Source: Neckera pumila
Taxonomy: Eukaryota > Streptophyta > Bryopsida > Hypnales > Neckeraceae
Length of the DNA: 64,000 bases
NCBI GenBank assembly: GCA_963969595.1
Contig: OZ018417.1
Coordinates: 2,110,501-2,174,500, forward strand
Direction: 5' to 3'
The notes under the pieces are model-generated. The model did not search any database, had not been told where the DNA came from, and saw only the letters and a program-made list of their open reading frames with translations. Of this stretch, positions 35,397 to 47,235 are shown piece after piece. The first letter of the stretch is position 1. Every line of letters starts with the position of its first letter. The translations under genes were made by a program, and so were the position numbers.

Positions 35397-36080
35397 TCAT
35401 TGCATTTCATAAGGCTTAGGTGGTTCACAAGGACGCCCGACGTTTCAAGGGGTACCATAGGTGAGGTTGTTGATACTACATTCTACTCAGACATGTGTAA
35501 CTAAGAGTGGTTACTGCCCAATTTGCAAGGTGATTCCAAAAAATAGATTGCATTCATGGGAAAGCACTTAGCTTAATTTGTATGAGAATTGAAGTTCAAC
35601 TTCTAGTGATATTGAGCTCATCGATACAAACCAAAACAAAGAGGTGAGGTCAAGTGCTAAAGGAGTGGCCGGCAAAGAAGTAAGTACACCATTTGGAAAC
35701 TTGTCATTATTGGATAGTTTGGAATTACTTGGAAATTAGGAACTGCAAGTGGCCTTGAGTGCAAACTGGTGCGGGCCAGAGTAATTGGGCTTCCAGGGGT
35801 GCATAAGCTTTGATCGTGATACATCTCAACTTCGACTGCCGTGCTGGATCAAAAAGAATAAGAATACAATTTTTTTCTTTTTCTTTAAACACATGGACAA
35901 TTTCCATTGATGAAGGAAAAAGTACATAGAACCAAAGGACCACGTCCTTGGTGAAGATTTTTACATTTTAAAGGGAATACATTTTGACATCAAAGCAGAG
36001 TTGAATGTAGAATTTATGTTGGTAAGCTGATTTAAGAATCACATAGAGAAGGGGAATCATCAATATGCTTTCATTTACTG
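35397..36080. other. Intergenic sequence with a possible LINE tail
   Basis: About 35866-35945 starts with a T/C-rich run followed by GGACAATTTCCATTGATGAAG and AAAGTACATAGAACC, like the 3' end of a minus-strand LINE. Nothing else is recognisable. Confidence 0.35.
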
Positions 36081-36444
36081 CATTAGAGCAAATTTCAGGC
36101 CTTCGAAAGGCTACTCCACAACCCTTCGAGGTACCCTAAAATATTAAATTTTGCAAAAAAAAAAATTTTCTCCTATTTCTGCCCTGCTGAAACTGCAGCA
36201 ACAATGGCGCAGGAACCAAAAATTCCAAATAAAAATTTACTAATTTTTTTTTTTTAATCTTAAAAAAATTATTAAAAATGAAATAAAAAATAAAATAAAA
36301 TTTGCCGGACTTGACCGCTCTAGCAAGCAGTCAAAGACTCTGGCTGCTCACCAAGAGCAATTTAAAGATTGACATGCCATGCAAAGAATAGCATGGCATG
36401 TCAACTTTGGACAGCCCTGTAAAAGGCTGAACTTTTCTCTAATG
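36081..36444. mobile_element. Family E MITE, copy 4 (divergent)
   Basis: The ends are CATTAGAGCAAATTTCAGGC and, on the other strand, CATTAGAGAAAAGTTCAGCC. The interior has the same plan as other E copies: a pyrimidine/A-rich centre and a TTGACCG..AGC..GTCAAAG segment. Confidence 0.55.
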
Positions 36445-36899
36445 GACTGGACAGCTCGATCCTATTGAGTGCTTTCTACCTGAATAACTACAAAGAATTC
36501 GGTTCTGACCGCTACATACGAGCAGCGGCTTTGTAGGACTCCATCCTACCACAAATGGGTATCCAATGTTTCCGAAGTTGTGTGTTGGAATGTGAAATAG
36601 AACATTCTACACTACTATAGAGCTACCTCTAATTAACATCATGTCTGTTTCCTTCAAGGACACAACTATGGTCCTCCATCTTTACCTAATCAATTTGATT
36701 TTCTCTCGAAGCAACCCAAGTTTAACTCGAGTACACAGACCAAGGGGCTTCAACAACTGATGATCGAGTAATCAAGGGCTTCAACAATAAAAGGATTCCG
36801 CACTAAAATTTAATAGCAGCCGTTGATTATGGCAAGCTTTGTACTGAACTGAAGCATCATTTTCACTGGGCACCTGATGGGTTATGTTAGGAAAAATCC

Positions 36900-38123
36900 A
36901 CGATCCTATACTACGGCATACCCATGTATTGAAGGATAATGAGAAGTTTGTGAAATCTCTTCAGGAATTTGTGGATGTCCTTGGGGCACGACATGTAGTC
37001 TCTAATTATGCCTTGTAGCTAGCAAAGCTCCCTCCATGGCATGCACCAATGCGTACTGCGATCGAGAATCTCGTGCATCCTCTACGCGCGTCAAAATGCC
37101 TTCAGGAATCAGTGCAAAAGCAGCAGGAAGATCTGTAGCTAGAAAGCCCCAAACTAACTTAATTACCGAACCAGCTGATAATCCCAATGGCATGCCGGAC
37201 AGTAGTGGTCTCTGCAGCAGAACGAGGAGTTGCACGCATGCTGCCGTCCAATAAGAAAGAAAAATCTGCTAGTACTGCGAAACTAGCCCAGGAACTCCAG
37301 TGAAATCGAGGAAGAGATTGTCTGAATAAAGACGCAGCCCTATACTGGCACCCTTTTCAAAACTCACCCTCATTTCCACAATCGTTGTAGCTGTAATAAT
37401 ATTGATAGAATGTGACGGGACGCAATTAGGATCGATCGCCATATTTTATCGATCCCCCATGTACTCAATTCTTGATGAATCAGGAAATGTGAGTTTAACT
37501 ATCCTCTCGGTTTCCTTTGAATAATTTCATTCGCTGGCAATGCATGCCCCGGGCGGGCCTTCTTTGAAAGAGATCGTAACCTTTCTGGTCGCCTTAAACT
37601 TCACGTGTTGGCCGGGGCTTGAATGACTATCCCGGCCGATTCCTTGCATTGGCCGTTATGAAAATTGATTTCAATGAGTTGTTCGGGAGAAAACTGCTAT
37701 GCAACTGTTCCAGTAGCTAGCTGTCCCTTGCTTGCTTGGTCCATACTTCAAAGCAGATGAAGCAGGAAGAACTGATCAAGGATGCCGAAAAATTCTTGCC
37801 GATGCCGGCCCTTTGGAATGATGAACACGACGAGCTGGTTTTTATTACCTCTGTAAACACTAGAGAGGAGGGAAGCGTTGCGCACCGCACAATGGCCATT
37901 GCCCACACTATATGGCCATCACCAAAACCGATCTTCAAAAAGAGTATCTCTCGTATTATGCACCTCCCTGAGCTCGTCAAAACCACGGCACACAGCGGTA
38001 AAACACGACATCACGGAACTCATGGAGCTCTTGTGCCCGGAGATATACAACATTGTTAACCTGCCTAAACCATTCCCTCTTGGAGGAGGGATATTAATAC
38101 TGGCTAAGAAGTTGCAACGCTGA
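36900..38123 (+). pseudogene. Unrecognised, broken coding debris
   Basis: I do not recognise this. The stretch is less AT-rich than its surroundings, and plus-strand frames show protein-like text: EKFVKSLQEFVDVLGARHVV and, after an in-frame TAG near 37016, LAKLPPWHAPMRTAIENLVH; then ACRTVVVSAAERGVARMLPS at about 37190; then FLPMPALWNDEHDELVFITS from about 37790, ending at 38059. The neighbouring frame TELMELLCPEIYNIVNLPKP overlaps the last piece and runs to 38123, which suggests a frameshift. No start, splice pattern or family could be fixed. It may be a decayed gene or a piece of a large transposon. Confidence 0.35.
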
Positions 38124-39529
38124 TGTCATTGGTTGACTGGAAAGTTGTAGAGAATCACTGGTTGATTGGGAAGTTGCCATGCCTATTTTCTAGGGGAGCA
38201 AATGGCTGTTTTCTTGAAGATTGTTACATGCTATTCATTGACGATACTCAAGTCTTCTTCTATAGTTGTAAGATATAATTAGTTTATGAGGTTTTTGGTC
38301 TCGAAAGTGGACAAAGAGTTTTGACTTATGTATTGAATTGAAATTATAGCTCACCAAAGAATATAACATTGTTAACCAAGGTTGAGGGAGTGGTATATAC
38401 TATGAGAAGGATGCCAAATTGCCAATGACCTAGCATTCCAAGAAAGCTCCAAGCATAATGCACTTCAGTTGCAAATTCTCGGAACTGAATTGGTAGAGTA
38501 TGGTGAAGGATGAGCACTTAGAAGTGGGATGTCTATGCTATATGTTTTTTGTTTTTTTGTTCCCTTCTTTCCATTTATTCATCCACCATCTTTTCCACTA
38601 TTAATTTCACCATTCAAATAAATTTAGTGCATGAGATTATACAATCAAAAATGCCCGTCCAATTGGTTGAAGAACTTTATGCTATCTACAAAAATTATGG
38701 AATTTGCTTTTATGGGTTGTTAATATGCATAGAGATTACAATAGCTATATTACTATCATGGTTGTTTATTAAAATGCATATAGATTGCATTCACAAGTCA
38801 TCTATTTCTCCAAGCGCAGAATGATTTTAACTAGGAGATGGTTCTAGGGCTCTATTTTGTACAATATTTGTTCATTTGTTAGGAACAAAGAATTAGAAGT
38901 TGGTTGGACTAGAGTATGTAGATTTATAAAAGGCATTACTTCTTTTTACAAAGTGAAACATGGTCTTTGAGGGTAGGGAAACTTGTTGTGAAACTTTTGG
39001 ATTGTGTGTTTGATGTGTTAGTCTATCTTGTAACTAAGAAGGTGAAACATTTATGAATTGAACTTCAAATAGATGACTTATATGTGACCATTGTCTAGCT
39101 CATCAAGTGTCAATTGTACCTATCTTATAAATTAGATAGAATCATGTTTTTACACTTGATGAGAATCCCTCTTTGTTGGTGCTTCTAGCATTATTTGTAT
39201 ATTGACGTCACACTATAGATAATTAGTAGCATTGTGCATTGGCAAGGAACTTAGGGAGTAGTCTAAGAGAGAGTACAAATAATGATCTTAATCCCTAAAG
39301 AAAGGACCTTGTCCAATCAGGGACACATGAAAGTTGATGCAAGCTCCAATGATCACAAATTTTGGCCTAATTTTTTGTAAATTCTTTTTGAAAACAAGAA
39401 ATCAAATAAATTGGCATTAGGATTATAAGTTGTATTCAATAGGCGCCCAAGAGCGAAAAGAATTGAAAAAATTGAATTAGTTTTTTTTCATAATTTGTAT
39501 CATGAGTGTAGAATATATTTTATTATGTA
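38124..39529. other. AT-rich intergenic sequence, nothing recognised
   Basis: There is a 91-codon ORF at 38549-38824 with a hydrophobic stretch (YGLLICIEITIAILLSWLF), but its composition is that of the surrounding AT-rich DNA and no homologue comes to mind. A TTAATCCCTAAAGAAAGGACC at about 39290 looks like a lone family B left end. Confidence 0.4.
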
Positions 39530-39725
39530 CACTATAAGAACCCCATATCTAACTAATGACTTTGATGATGGATTTTAGATGACATCCGCTGTAAACCAAT
39601 GTTTTTATGTCAATTATAATATTCAATGTAAGACATTACATGATGTTACGTTTAGACGTTATAGTTGACATAAAAGCATGGATTGTCACAGTAGACGTCA
39701 CTTAAAACATGGTATTCTTATAGTG
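39530..39725. mobile_element. CACTA-like foldback MITE
   Basis: 196 bp with ends CACTATAAGAA and TTCTTATAGTG. The inverted repeat continues inward with mismatches through GGATTTTAGATGACATCCGC / CCATGTTTTAAGTGACGTC and ATGTTTTTATGTCAATTATA / ATGCTTTTATGTCAACTATA, so almost the whole element could fold back. The 3-bp flanks are GTA and ATA, a one-mismatch match to the 3-bp duplication expected for CACTA elements. Confidence 0.65.
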
Positions 39726-40936
39726 ATATGTGCAACTTTGAAGCATTTAGAGGATGTGAGAGTTACAAAGTTCTTTGTTCATTAGCAATGAAAGCTTTTT
39801 TTTGAAAAAATCATGTCTTATACTTATATTTGTACTTGAATTTTACAATTTTCTCAAAATAAATATCCTTAGGGTTTGATTTTTTTGCTACACCAATTTC
39901 ACTTTTAAAATTTGTGAGTTTTAATCCCATCTTCAAAAAATGAAGGTTTATTTTTTCCTTTGATCTCATACTTGTTTCTACTCAACAATTTTTAATAATA
40001 AAAATTAGGTTTATAATTTGGTTTGTTATTTTAAGATTCTTTCAACTCAATTTTTAATATAAAATTTTTTAATTAAAAAAAAATTGTGCAAATGGTTTGA
40101 AGTTTAGAGGATTTGAAGACTTCATATAATCTATAATAGAAAGTATAATAATATGCATTTTTTTCACTTTTAAATTTAATATCTTGCAGGCTATATTATC
40201 AAAGCTTAAGAAAAAATTCTTCTATATTTTTCATGCAAGTCTAATCATGGCATGATTACAAGAAAGACCGGTCTTTTTTCCGTTACATTTAAAGTGATGG
40301 AGTAGTAATGTGCTAGATCTTTTGAAGCATAAACCCAATGAATTGTAAATTTTTATTAAAGATGTTTATTTTGATTGTAATCATATCCCTTGTTTTTCAA
40401 AAAACTTCAAAACTTAATATTTAAAAATCAATTTTGTTAATTTGTCTCACTTTGAGGTCCAGAGGTTTTTAATACTGGGGGGTATCCAAAATTAATGATC
40501 TAGAGCTGAAATTTTTATGGTCTATTTCTACAATAGGTTGGCTTGTTTATTCCAAAGGGCATCTAAAAGTACATTATTTTATGTCCTCCACATTCGTGCA
40601 AATAATACTCTTTAATAAACGCACTTCTGAACATTGACGATGGTTTTGAGCTCATTCTTTTGGTGAACTTTGATGACTGTCAAGTCCTTAAAAATTGCTA
40701 TTTATTAGGGTTTTTTTGTTGATTTTTGTTTATTATTAATTTATACCTCATTGTATCTATTTTTTGTGACAAACTATTTTTTTAATAGTACTGTTTCAAT
40801 ATTTGCAAGTAGTAACAATATTTGCAATAATAATTTTGCTAGCTATAAACTTTTCCTTTCAATGGTTAAAATTGTTGTATTCAAAAATAACTCATCATTC
40901 AAATAATCTAAATCCTTCATTTTGACAAATTACTAC
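39726..40936. other. AT-rich intergenic sequence, nothing recognised
   Basis: No exon or clear element boundary was seen. Words shared with family B interiors occur around 39900-40100, but no ends were found. Confidence 0.4.
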
Positions 40937-41245
40937 CATTAGAGGAGTTTCGAGGCCTAAGAAGACTGTTTCAGGTTCGTTCCCCAGTCTGCCAAAATTC
41001 AGGAAATGACTATACGGGTATGTCAGATTTTTTTTTTTTCAGAAAAATAAAAAATAAAAAATAAATTTTTTTTACCAAAATATTATTTTAACCAATTTTT
41101 TTTAATTTTTTTTAATTTTTTCAAAAATGATGTGGCAGTCGCTTGACCATGTTAGCCTGGCCATTTGGCAACGTTTCAGCATTCTAGCAGAGTTCCCACA
41201 ATTCGGGAACTCACAGTCTCTTAGGAGGCCAAAACTCTTCTAATG
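40937..41245. mobile_element. Family E MITE, copy 1
   Basis: 309 bp with near-perfect inverted ends CATTAGAGGAGTTTCGAGGC and, on the other strand, CATTAGAAGAGTTTTGGCCT. The centre is a T/A run with ACCAAAATATTATTTTAACC, followed by GATGTGGCAGTCGCTTGACC. These segments recur in the copy at 56949. No ORF. Confidence 0.75.
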
Positions 41246-42900
41246 AAAAATCGTAGGTCATTCTTGCAACCACCCAAAGCAAGAACTTAGGGCTGGAAGA
41301 AAACAAGAAATCTTAAAATCTTGGTGAAACTAAGTGATTGAACATTTTGGATTCATTCTATTTAAGAATGAAGACATATCAATTGTGAGAACTTTCTAGC
41401 TAGATTTGTTGTTGCATCATATTTTGGATTTTGTCTCTTAGATTGGATTTAGTTATATGTGAGTACAAAAGTCTTCTTCAAACACAACTTTGAAAATAAT
41501 GATCCAATGTTGTTGCAAACTGAAACTAGCCCATTTCAAACCTCTCTCTCAAAGATCTCTCAAGGGTGATTTGCAAAAATGACATGTTGATTTTGTTCCA
41601 TTTTGGCATGATTTTGGCTCTCACTCATTATGCTACGACCTCTTGGAAATAAAAGGTTTAAGAAATTAAAATTAATATAATTAATATAATACTAAAAATA
41701 AAATATCACCAAAATTTGAGACCTAAAAAAAAAGTAGGTAAAAAATTATTCACAAAGTAGAATGACAAAAATTTTAAATATTTTTTAATGTTTTAATATA
41801 CACTTTACACAAATATATGCTCTTTTAGAAACACCCTCTAATAATCACCAAAATCTTGTGGTACATGGGTCCTCGGGTATGTATACTTCTATACAATTAC
41901 ATTATTAAATTACTTCACTATACCAAAAAAAATATATGTATTTCAAACAAAAGGTTGAGAATCGAGCAACTACCTGCTTTAGTTTCTTGGTTATTAAAAG
42001 GCTAACTTACTTAGGGCATTTGTATCCATGCTCATAAATAGGATGTGCTAAAAATTGATATCTAAAGAACCTTTAAAATTCTTGTCTTCTACCCTTGTTT
42101 ACCGAATGTGCCCTATAACTACACAAAATAGTGAAATTAGGTTGCCCCACACTAATTTCTCAACACTGTACACTCTATAAATATTCATTGCTATTGTGCA
42201 TTGATGCATTCAATCCAAAGCCATGTGTATGGTATACATTAGTGCATTAGTTCAAGGCCCGGTTTATAGAGTTGCATGCACCTCCATGTGGACAAACATT
42301 AAGTCATGAGGTAATTTATCTTGAGGTAACTAAGGCAATGAAATTGGTAAAACAACTTCATTTCACTATTTTGTGTAGTCAATCGACCAATCACCAAATG
42401 GAATATAGTATACATTGTTTAACTCATAATTGACACTATGGTTGTTTTTCAGCTGATGAATGATAAAGAAACCTCCTATGTGGGATAGAAGTGCAACTAT
42501 TCATCCTCCACATTTTGTATGAAAAGAAAAGGCGTCTTTTATAGTAGTTTGACATCCGATGAGTACTTTTGGATTTTTTTAAACCAATAATTTACACTAT
42601 ACCAAAACGGATGATTTCCATGATCACTAGTCCGTAGAGTTCTTTAAGGATTGAACTAAATTTTTTTTTTTTTAAAAGGGAAACAGTACAATTGAACTTA
42701 ATTTCAAAGGGCCATTGCTTAACATTGCTTAACTGAGTGCCATGAAAATGTTTCTGAGCACTTATCATCAATGTTCGACAAGTGTCAACCTGTCAACCTA
42801 TGAAGGCAAGGGTGCGGATGCTGTTACAGTACACACCCCTGCACCACGGGACGCCATTGTGCCATTGTGGTGGCGAATGCGGAATCGCCTGACGCTGGAT
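41246..42900. other. AT-rich intergenic sequence upstream of the DUF89 gene
   Basis: No gene. The sequence becomes GC-richer from about 42780, where the promoter or leader of the DUF89 gene probably begins. Confidence 0.45.
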
Positions 42901-43475
42901 CGTCGAGCGAGCTAGGGTTTTGTGGAGCAGGTCAGTCAATTACCGATTTCTCAATTTTCAATTTGGAATTTGAAATTGCAAATTGAATTTGGCACCACCG
43001 ACGGCTGTCGTCGATTGCAGTCAGTTCTGCTGTTGCAGGTAAGTTAGACAACCTCGTCCGCACAGAGAAATGAATGGCTAATAACTTCCTGTAGTGCGGC
43101 TTTCGGATTAGGTCTTGTGATGACTTTTTTACTGAAGTACTCCGTAATAAACAGCTAGCTCTGTTTGTGGAATCATCGTAAGCACCTGCTTTCCTGATTT
43201 CTGATTTTAAGATTTGAGAATTCACGATGAAGAAGCGCTGTTGAAGAGATTATTGCTTCTTCACGCAGGTTTTGAGACGAGGCGATCGACGCTGGGGTTG
43301 GTGGGTTCCATGTGTGGTGGTGTGGAATGATATGATATCGGATTCGTGTGTACACTAAGCATTTTTCGAGACAGACCCACCTTGTTCAAGGAAAGAGGCA
43401 AAGGTGGGTTTTTACTTAGGGTGGTGAGTCCGTCATACCGGAGCGACGTTGACGAAGGGGATCGACGCGACAGTC
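42901..43475 (+). promoter_or_regulatory. Leader/promoter region of the DUF89 gene, with telo-box
   Basis: A TAGGGTTT motif at 42913-42920 resembles the plant telo-box found near transcription starts of housekeeping genes. The region is less AT-rich than the flank. It probably holds the 5' untranslated region, possibly with an intron. Confidence 0.45.
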
Positions 43476-46400
43476 ATGGAGAGTACCACTCAATTGGTGC
43501 AGTTTCCTCTCCTGAAGCAATGGGTTGATTATGTGTATCGGCCATGCACCATTCCTTGGCGCTTTCCTTCGGACAAACCGCACCAGGTCACTCCTGCTGA
43601 GATTCTCTGGATTGAGTTATTTCGCAAATCGATTCCGAGTTTTAGGTGATCTCTTCTCTCTCATGTTGGGGTGAATCCTGCATCCGCAGTGTTGGCTGTT
43701 ATCTTGTTTGCTGAATCTGCCGCTGAATGTGGTCTGTGTTTGCACTTGTTGAGATTATGTCTGTGTAGCGTGTCAGTATGGTTAAACGGAGTCTTCTGAG
43801 TAGGAGTCGAGAATCTATCTCTTTTTTCGTTGAGTGACTGTTTCTCAAACTTGATGCTTAATTCTTCTTGTTGTTTCAGAAAGCAAGCGGAGCTGGACTC
43901 GACTGTAAATGATGCCCCTGTCAAAGCTGCCAAGTTTGCTCTGAGGTTTGCCCTTGTTAAACCTTCTCATGTTCCCAAGATCGTGTATGATTCTTGTGCA
44001 GCACACCATATTTTACCCCCACGACCTTTCCGTTGTTTTTGTGCTGGTATTTTGCTCTTCAGCATAATTAAAGACTTGGAGTTCGTCATTCAGAAGCATT
44101 ATCAGACCATATGAAGTTTGTCACTTTCAGTTATACTTCCTGATCTGTGAAAGGTGCTTTCTAACAAGTGCGCGTTCTCCATTATTTATTCCGGTCCATT
44201 GCAGGTATGGAGAAATCTTGGATGACATGTTGGCCGACCCAGAGACTCATGGTGGACCTCCGGACTGCATCGTAAGTATGTCCATGTTTGCCTCAGGAAG
44301 TGAGTGATTGCGATCGTTTGGTTTGTAGGTCAAAGTTTTTCAATGCTGATTACAGTGGAGTTTCTCAAGATCTTCTTAGGGAGAGTGGATTTTGCTATCG
44401 TGGATTCAGAACATGGGCAGTTTTCTTCATATTTTTAATTTTTTGACTAGTGATATTTCAGTAGCTATTACTACTATTTATTTTAAATGTGAGTTTGCGA
44501 TTGTTTGTTGCGTGTGCTACTTCGTGACAGCTTCTTACCAGACTCCGCGATATGTGCCTCCGGGAAGTTGGATTCTATGACATTTTCAGAAAGATCAAGG
44601 TACTCTCTGGTAATATACACTGTTTTTGTTCACGTGCTTTAGTAACATGACTCTCAACAACTGATGTTTCATGTGACCTCGGTTGATGCATGCTTACTGA
44701 AATCTCTCTTCGTTACTTGAAGGATGAAGAGAATGCAAAGGCCGTCGCGTTGTTGGCTGGAGTGATTGCCCAGGCAGATGCCATTGAGGACAGTGGAGCT
44801 CGTATCGAGCATCTTATTAAGGGTGTGTTCTCAGGGAACATATTTGACCTCGGAGCTGCACAGGTACTCTTTGACTTGATTCTTCTTTCTTCTCTCTGAA
44901 ATACTTTTCGAGAGAAGAATCTGCATTCGTGGCCCGCTCCATACCAGAAGGCATAGTAATATCAGCAAGTATGATGTTTTTGGATGACACTTACACCTTG
45001 CATGGCTTTGGGTGGGTGTGAAAAGCTAGCGGAGATCTTTGAGTCTTCCGGTTCAAACTTTCAGGACAGTTTTGAGAAACTGCTTCCTCGCCCTTGGGTG
45101 TTGGATGACCTGGATCATTTCAAACAGAAATGGATTCGCAAGTCTTGGAAAAAGGTATATTGCTATTCTTACTGTCGAGTGTAGAGTTTTTTCAAGAATG
45201 TTGGTTTGGATTTGGGTTAGAGTTGCGTCTGTCGTTTGACTACCCTGTATTATCAGTATCTTAGATGAGTATTTGATTTCCTGCTACTGTAGAAAATATA
45301 AGTTTGCCCTTTCCAGGTGATACCTTTCTGACGCTGTAGTTTTATTAATCCAAATTGTGACTGGGGGTAGATGATTTGTTCTCACATTAAAAGTTTGTGT
45401 GTTTGCCGCGTGTGACGAGTATATTTCAAGCTTGTCTTATGGTGCAATTTCGAAGTTCTATCTTGGTTGTGAACTTAGTGTATGCTATGATGTTGGCATT
45501 TTGTGGATATTTTCAGTGCGCTGGTTCCTAGAAATCTCAACTGACGCATGCTTTCTTGTACCTCAACAGGCAGTGATCTTTGTGGACAATGCAGGATCTG
45601 ATGTTGTGCTAGGCATCTTACCATTTGCCCGGGAGCTTCTTCGACGAGGTACAAAGGTTTGTTACATGTCGCATTTTATACCTTGACGCCGAAGGAGTGA
45701 TTTCTTGTCCTTGCTACTCTTCCCTGTGTTTGCCATTCGCAAGCAAATCACTTTGCTGATGCGTAGACATTTAGGGTCACTTTGAGCTGGAAAATCCTAG
45801 TTTCTTTGCTTTTTTGTACTGACAGGCAGTCGCAGTCGTTTCCCTGCATCACTGGTCTAGTGCTATTTCACAGTCTGCTTTATTTGCAGGTTGTACTGGC
45901 TGCTAATGACATGCCATCCATCAATGATATTACGTATGAGGAGCTCGTGCACGTTATCTCGACGGTACGTTGTTAGTTATTCGTGAATTAGTTTTATGAA
46001 ATAGCTCCGACATCCTCAGTGTGACCAATCCGCCTTCACATTCATTTGCACACTTATTTTACTTTTAAAACATGAACAAGTCTAGGACTTCTATCGTCAT
46101 ATCATTTTTACAAATCACATATACTGTCTTTGTATCCAATGACGGTTGGAGCGTGTTTGCTCTATTGTGCTGCCTATACTGACGGGATAGATGTAGCAAG
46201 TACTTTGTTTACTGTACACAGTCATGGTGAAATTTTGACAATTGCAGGTTAAGACTGTTACACCGGAAGGAAAGGAATTACTTCATGGTGTGGATGCGCA
46301 GCATCTCATGGTCTTAAATTCTGGAAGTGACGTGCCGGTGAGTTTTTCTTACGTGGCAAATGAGATGTTCTAGTGTATATCTGTTACCTAGACATGCTTA

Positions 46401-47235
46401 TCTTTATCTTTTTTGTTGTTCATTTGTGTACTCAGCTGAATTGAGAATTTGTCGATGCAGGTTCTTGATTTGTCTCACATTCCAGGGGAGCTGGCATATG
46501 CTGCAGAAGATGCAGACTTGGTAGTGATGGAAGGAATGGTAAGCAATTGTGACATTCTGATGTTTTATTCACATTGTTGAGTCCTCAAACATGAGACGCA
46601 ATATTTCTAAACCTGCGTTTTATGAAACATATTTAATTCTGCTTCCTGAATTTGCATGGTAGGATGATGTGCGGAAGGACCCAATCTAAAAAAAATCAAA
46701 CGTTTTCTTTATTAGCTAATAATCAATTATGTTAAAATTCGAAACATATTTTATGATTTTTTCTTCGTGTTTTTCCATTTTGTTACCTTTGTGGAAGCGT
46801 CTTGAATGAATTATTTCATTTTCCTAATTGATTTATATCAACTCCTAGACATGGAAGTCGCCTTTTTGACGACCGAGCACTTGGGCGTTAAGTTGGTTGT
46901 GTCCTAATTTCAATCGAATTACTGAAAATGAGATTCATTTGTTGAACAAGATCTCACCCCAGGCATTGCCTTCCAGGGACGTGGTATCGAGACGAATTTA
47001 TATGCACAGTTCAAATGTGACTCGCTGAACATTGGAATGGTACGTGGACATTTCTTTTCTTAAGTCTTTAGTTGTTCTTTAGTTCCTAATCTCTGTGTCT
47101 CTGACTCTTTTACGAACAAACATTGCACTGATTTGCGTTTGTCTTTGCCTCCAGGTGAAGCATAAAGAAGTTGCGGACTTTCTCGGTGGGCGGCTCTATG
47201 ATTGTGTTATCAAGTTCACTGAAGCCGTACCCTAG
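43476..47235 (+). CDS. DUF89 damage-control phosphatase (At2g17340-like)
   Basis: Twelve exons: 43476-43645, 43880-43945, 44205-44271, 44531-44599, 44723-44863, 45026-45154, 45570-45656, 45890-45964, 46248-46337, 46461-46538, 46977-47039 and 47155-47235. All have GT-AG introns and together give 371 residues (At2g17340 about 367). Similarity to the Arabidopsis protein is continuous: PFPLL-type N-terminus, THGGPPDCI, DEENAKAVALL, GNIFDLGAAQ, PRPWVLDDLDHF, AVIFVDNAGSDVVLGILPFA, VLAANDMPSINDIT, EGMGRGIETNLYAQFKCDSL, EVADFLGGRLYDCV. Asp220-Asn221 form the Asp-Asn pair typical of DUF89 metal sites. By family this is a metal-dependent phosphatase of the pantothenate-kinase-linked subgroup, thought to remove 4'-phosphopantetheine or its damaged forms. 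No kinase domain is attached. The start is fixed by homology and by the first ATG in frame. Confidence 0.95.

Noticed and set aside
42932..43355. Minus-strand ORFs upstream of the DUF89 gene
   Set aside because: Composition is rich in Ser and Arg without family similarity, and they lie across the probable leader of the plus-strand gene.
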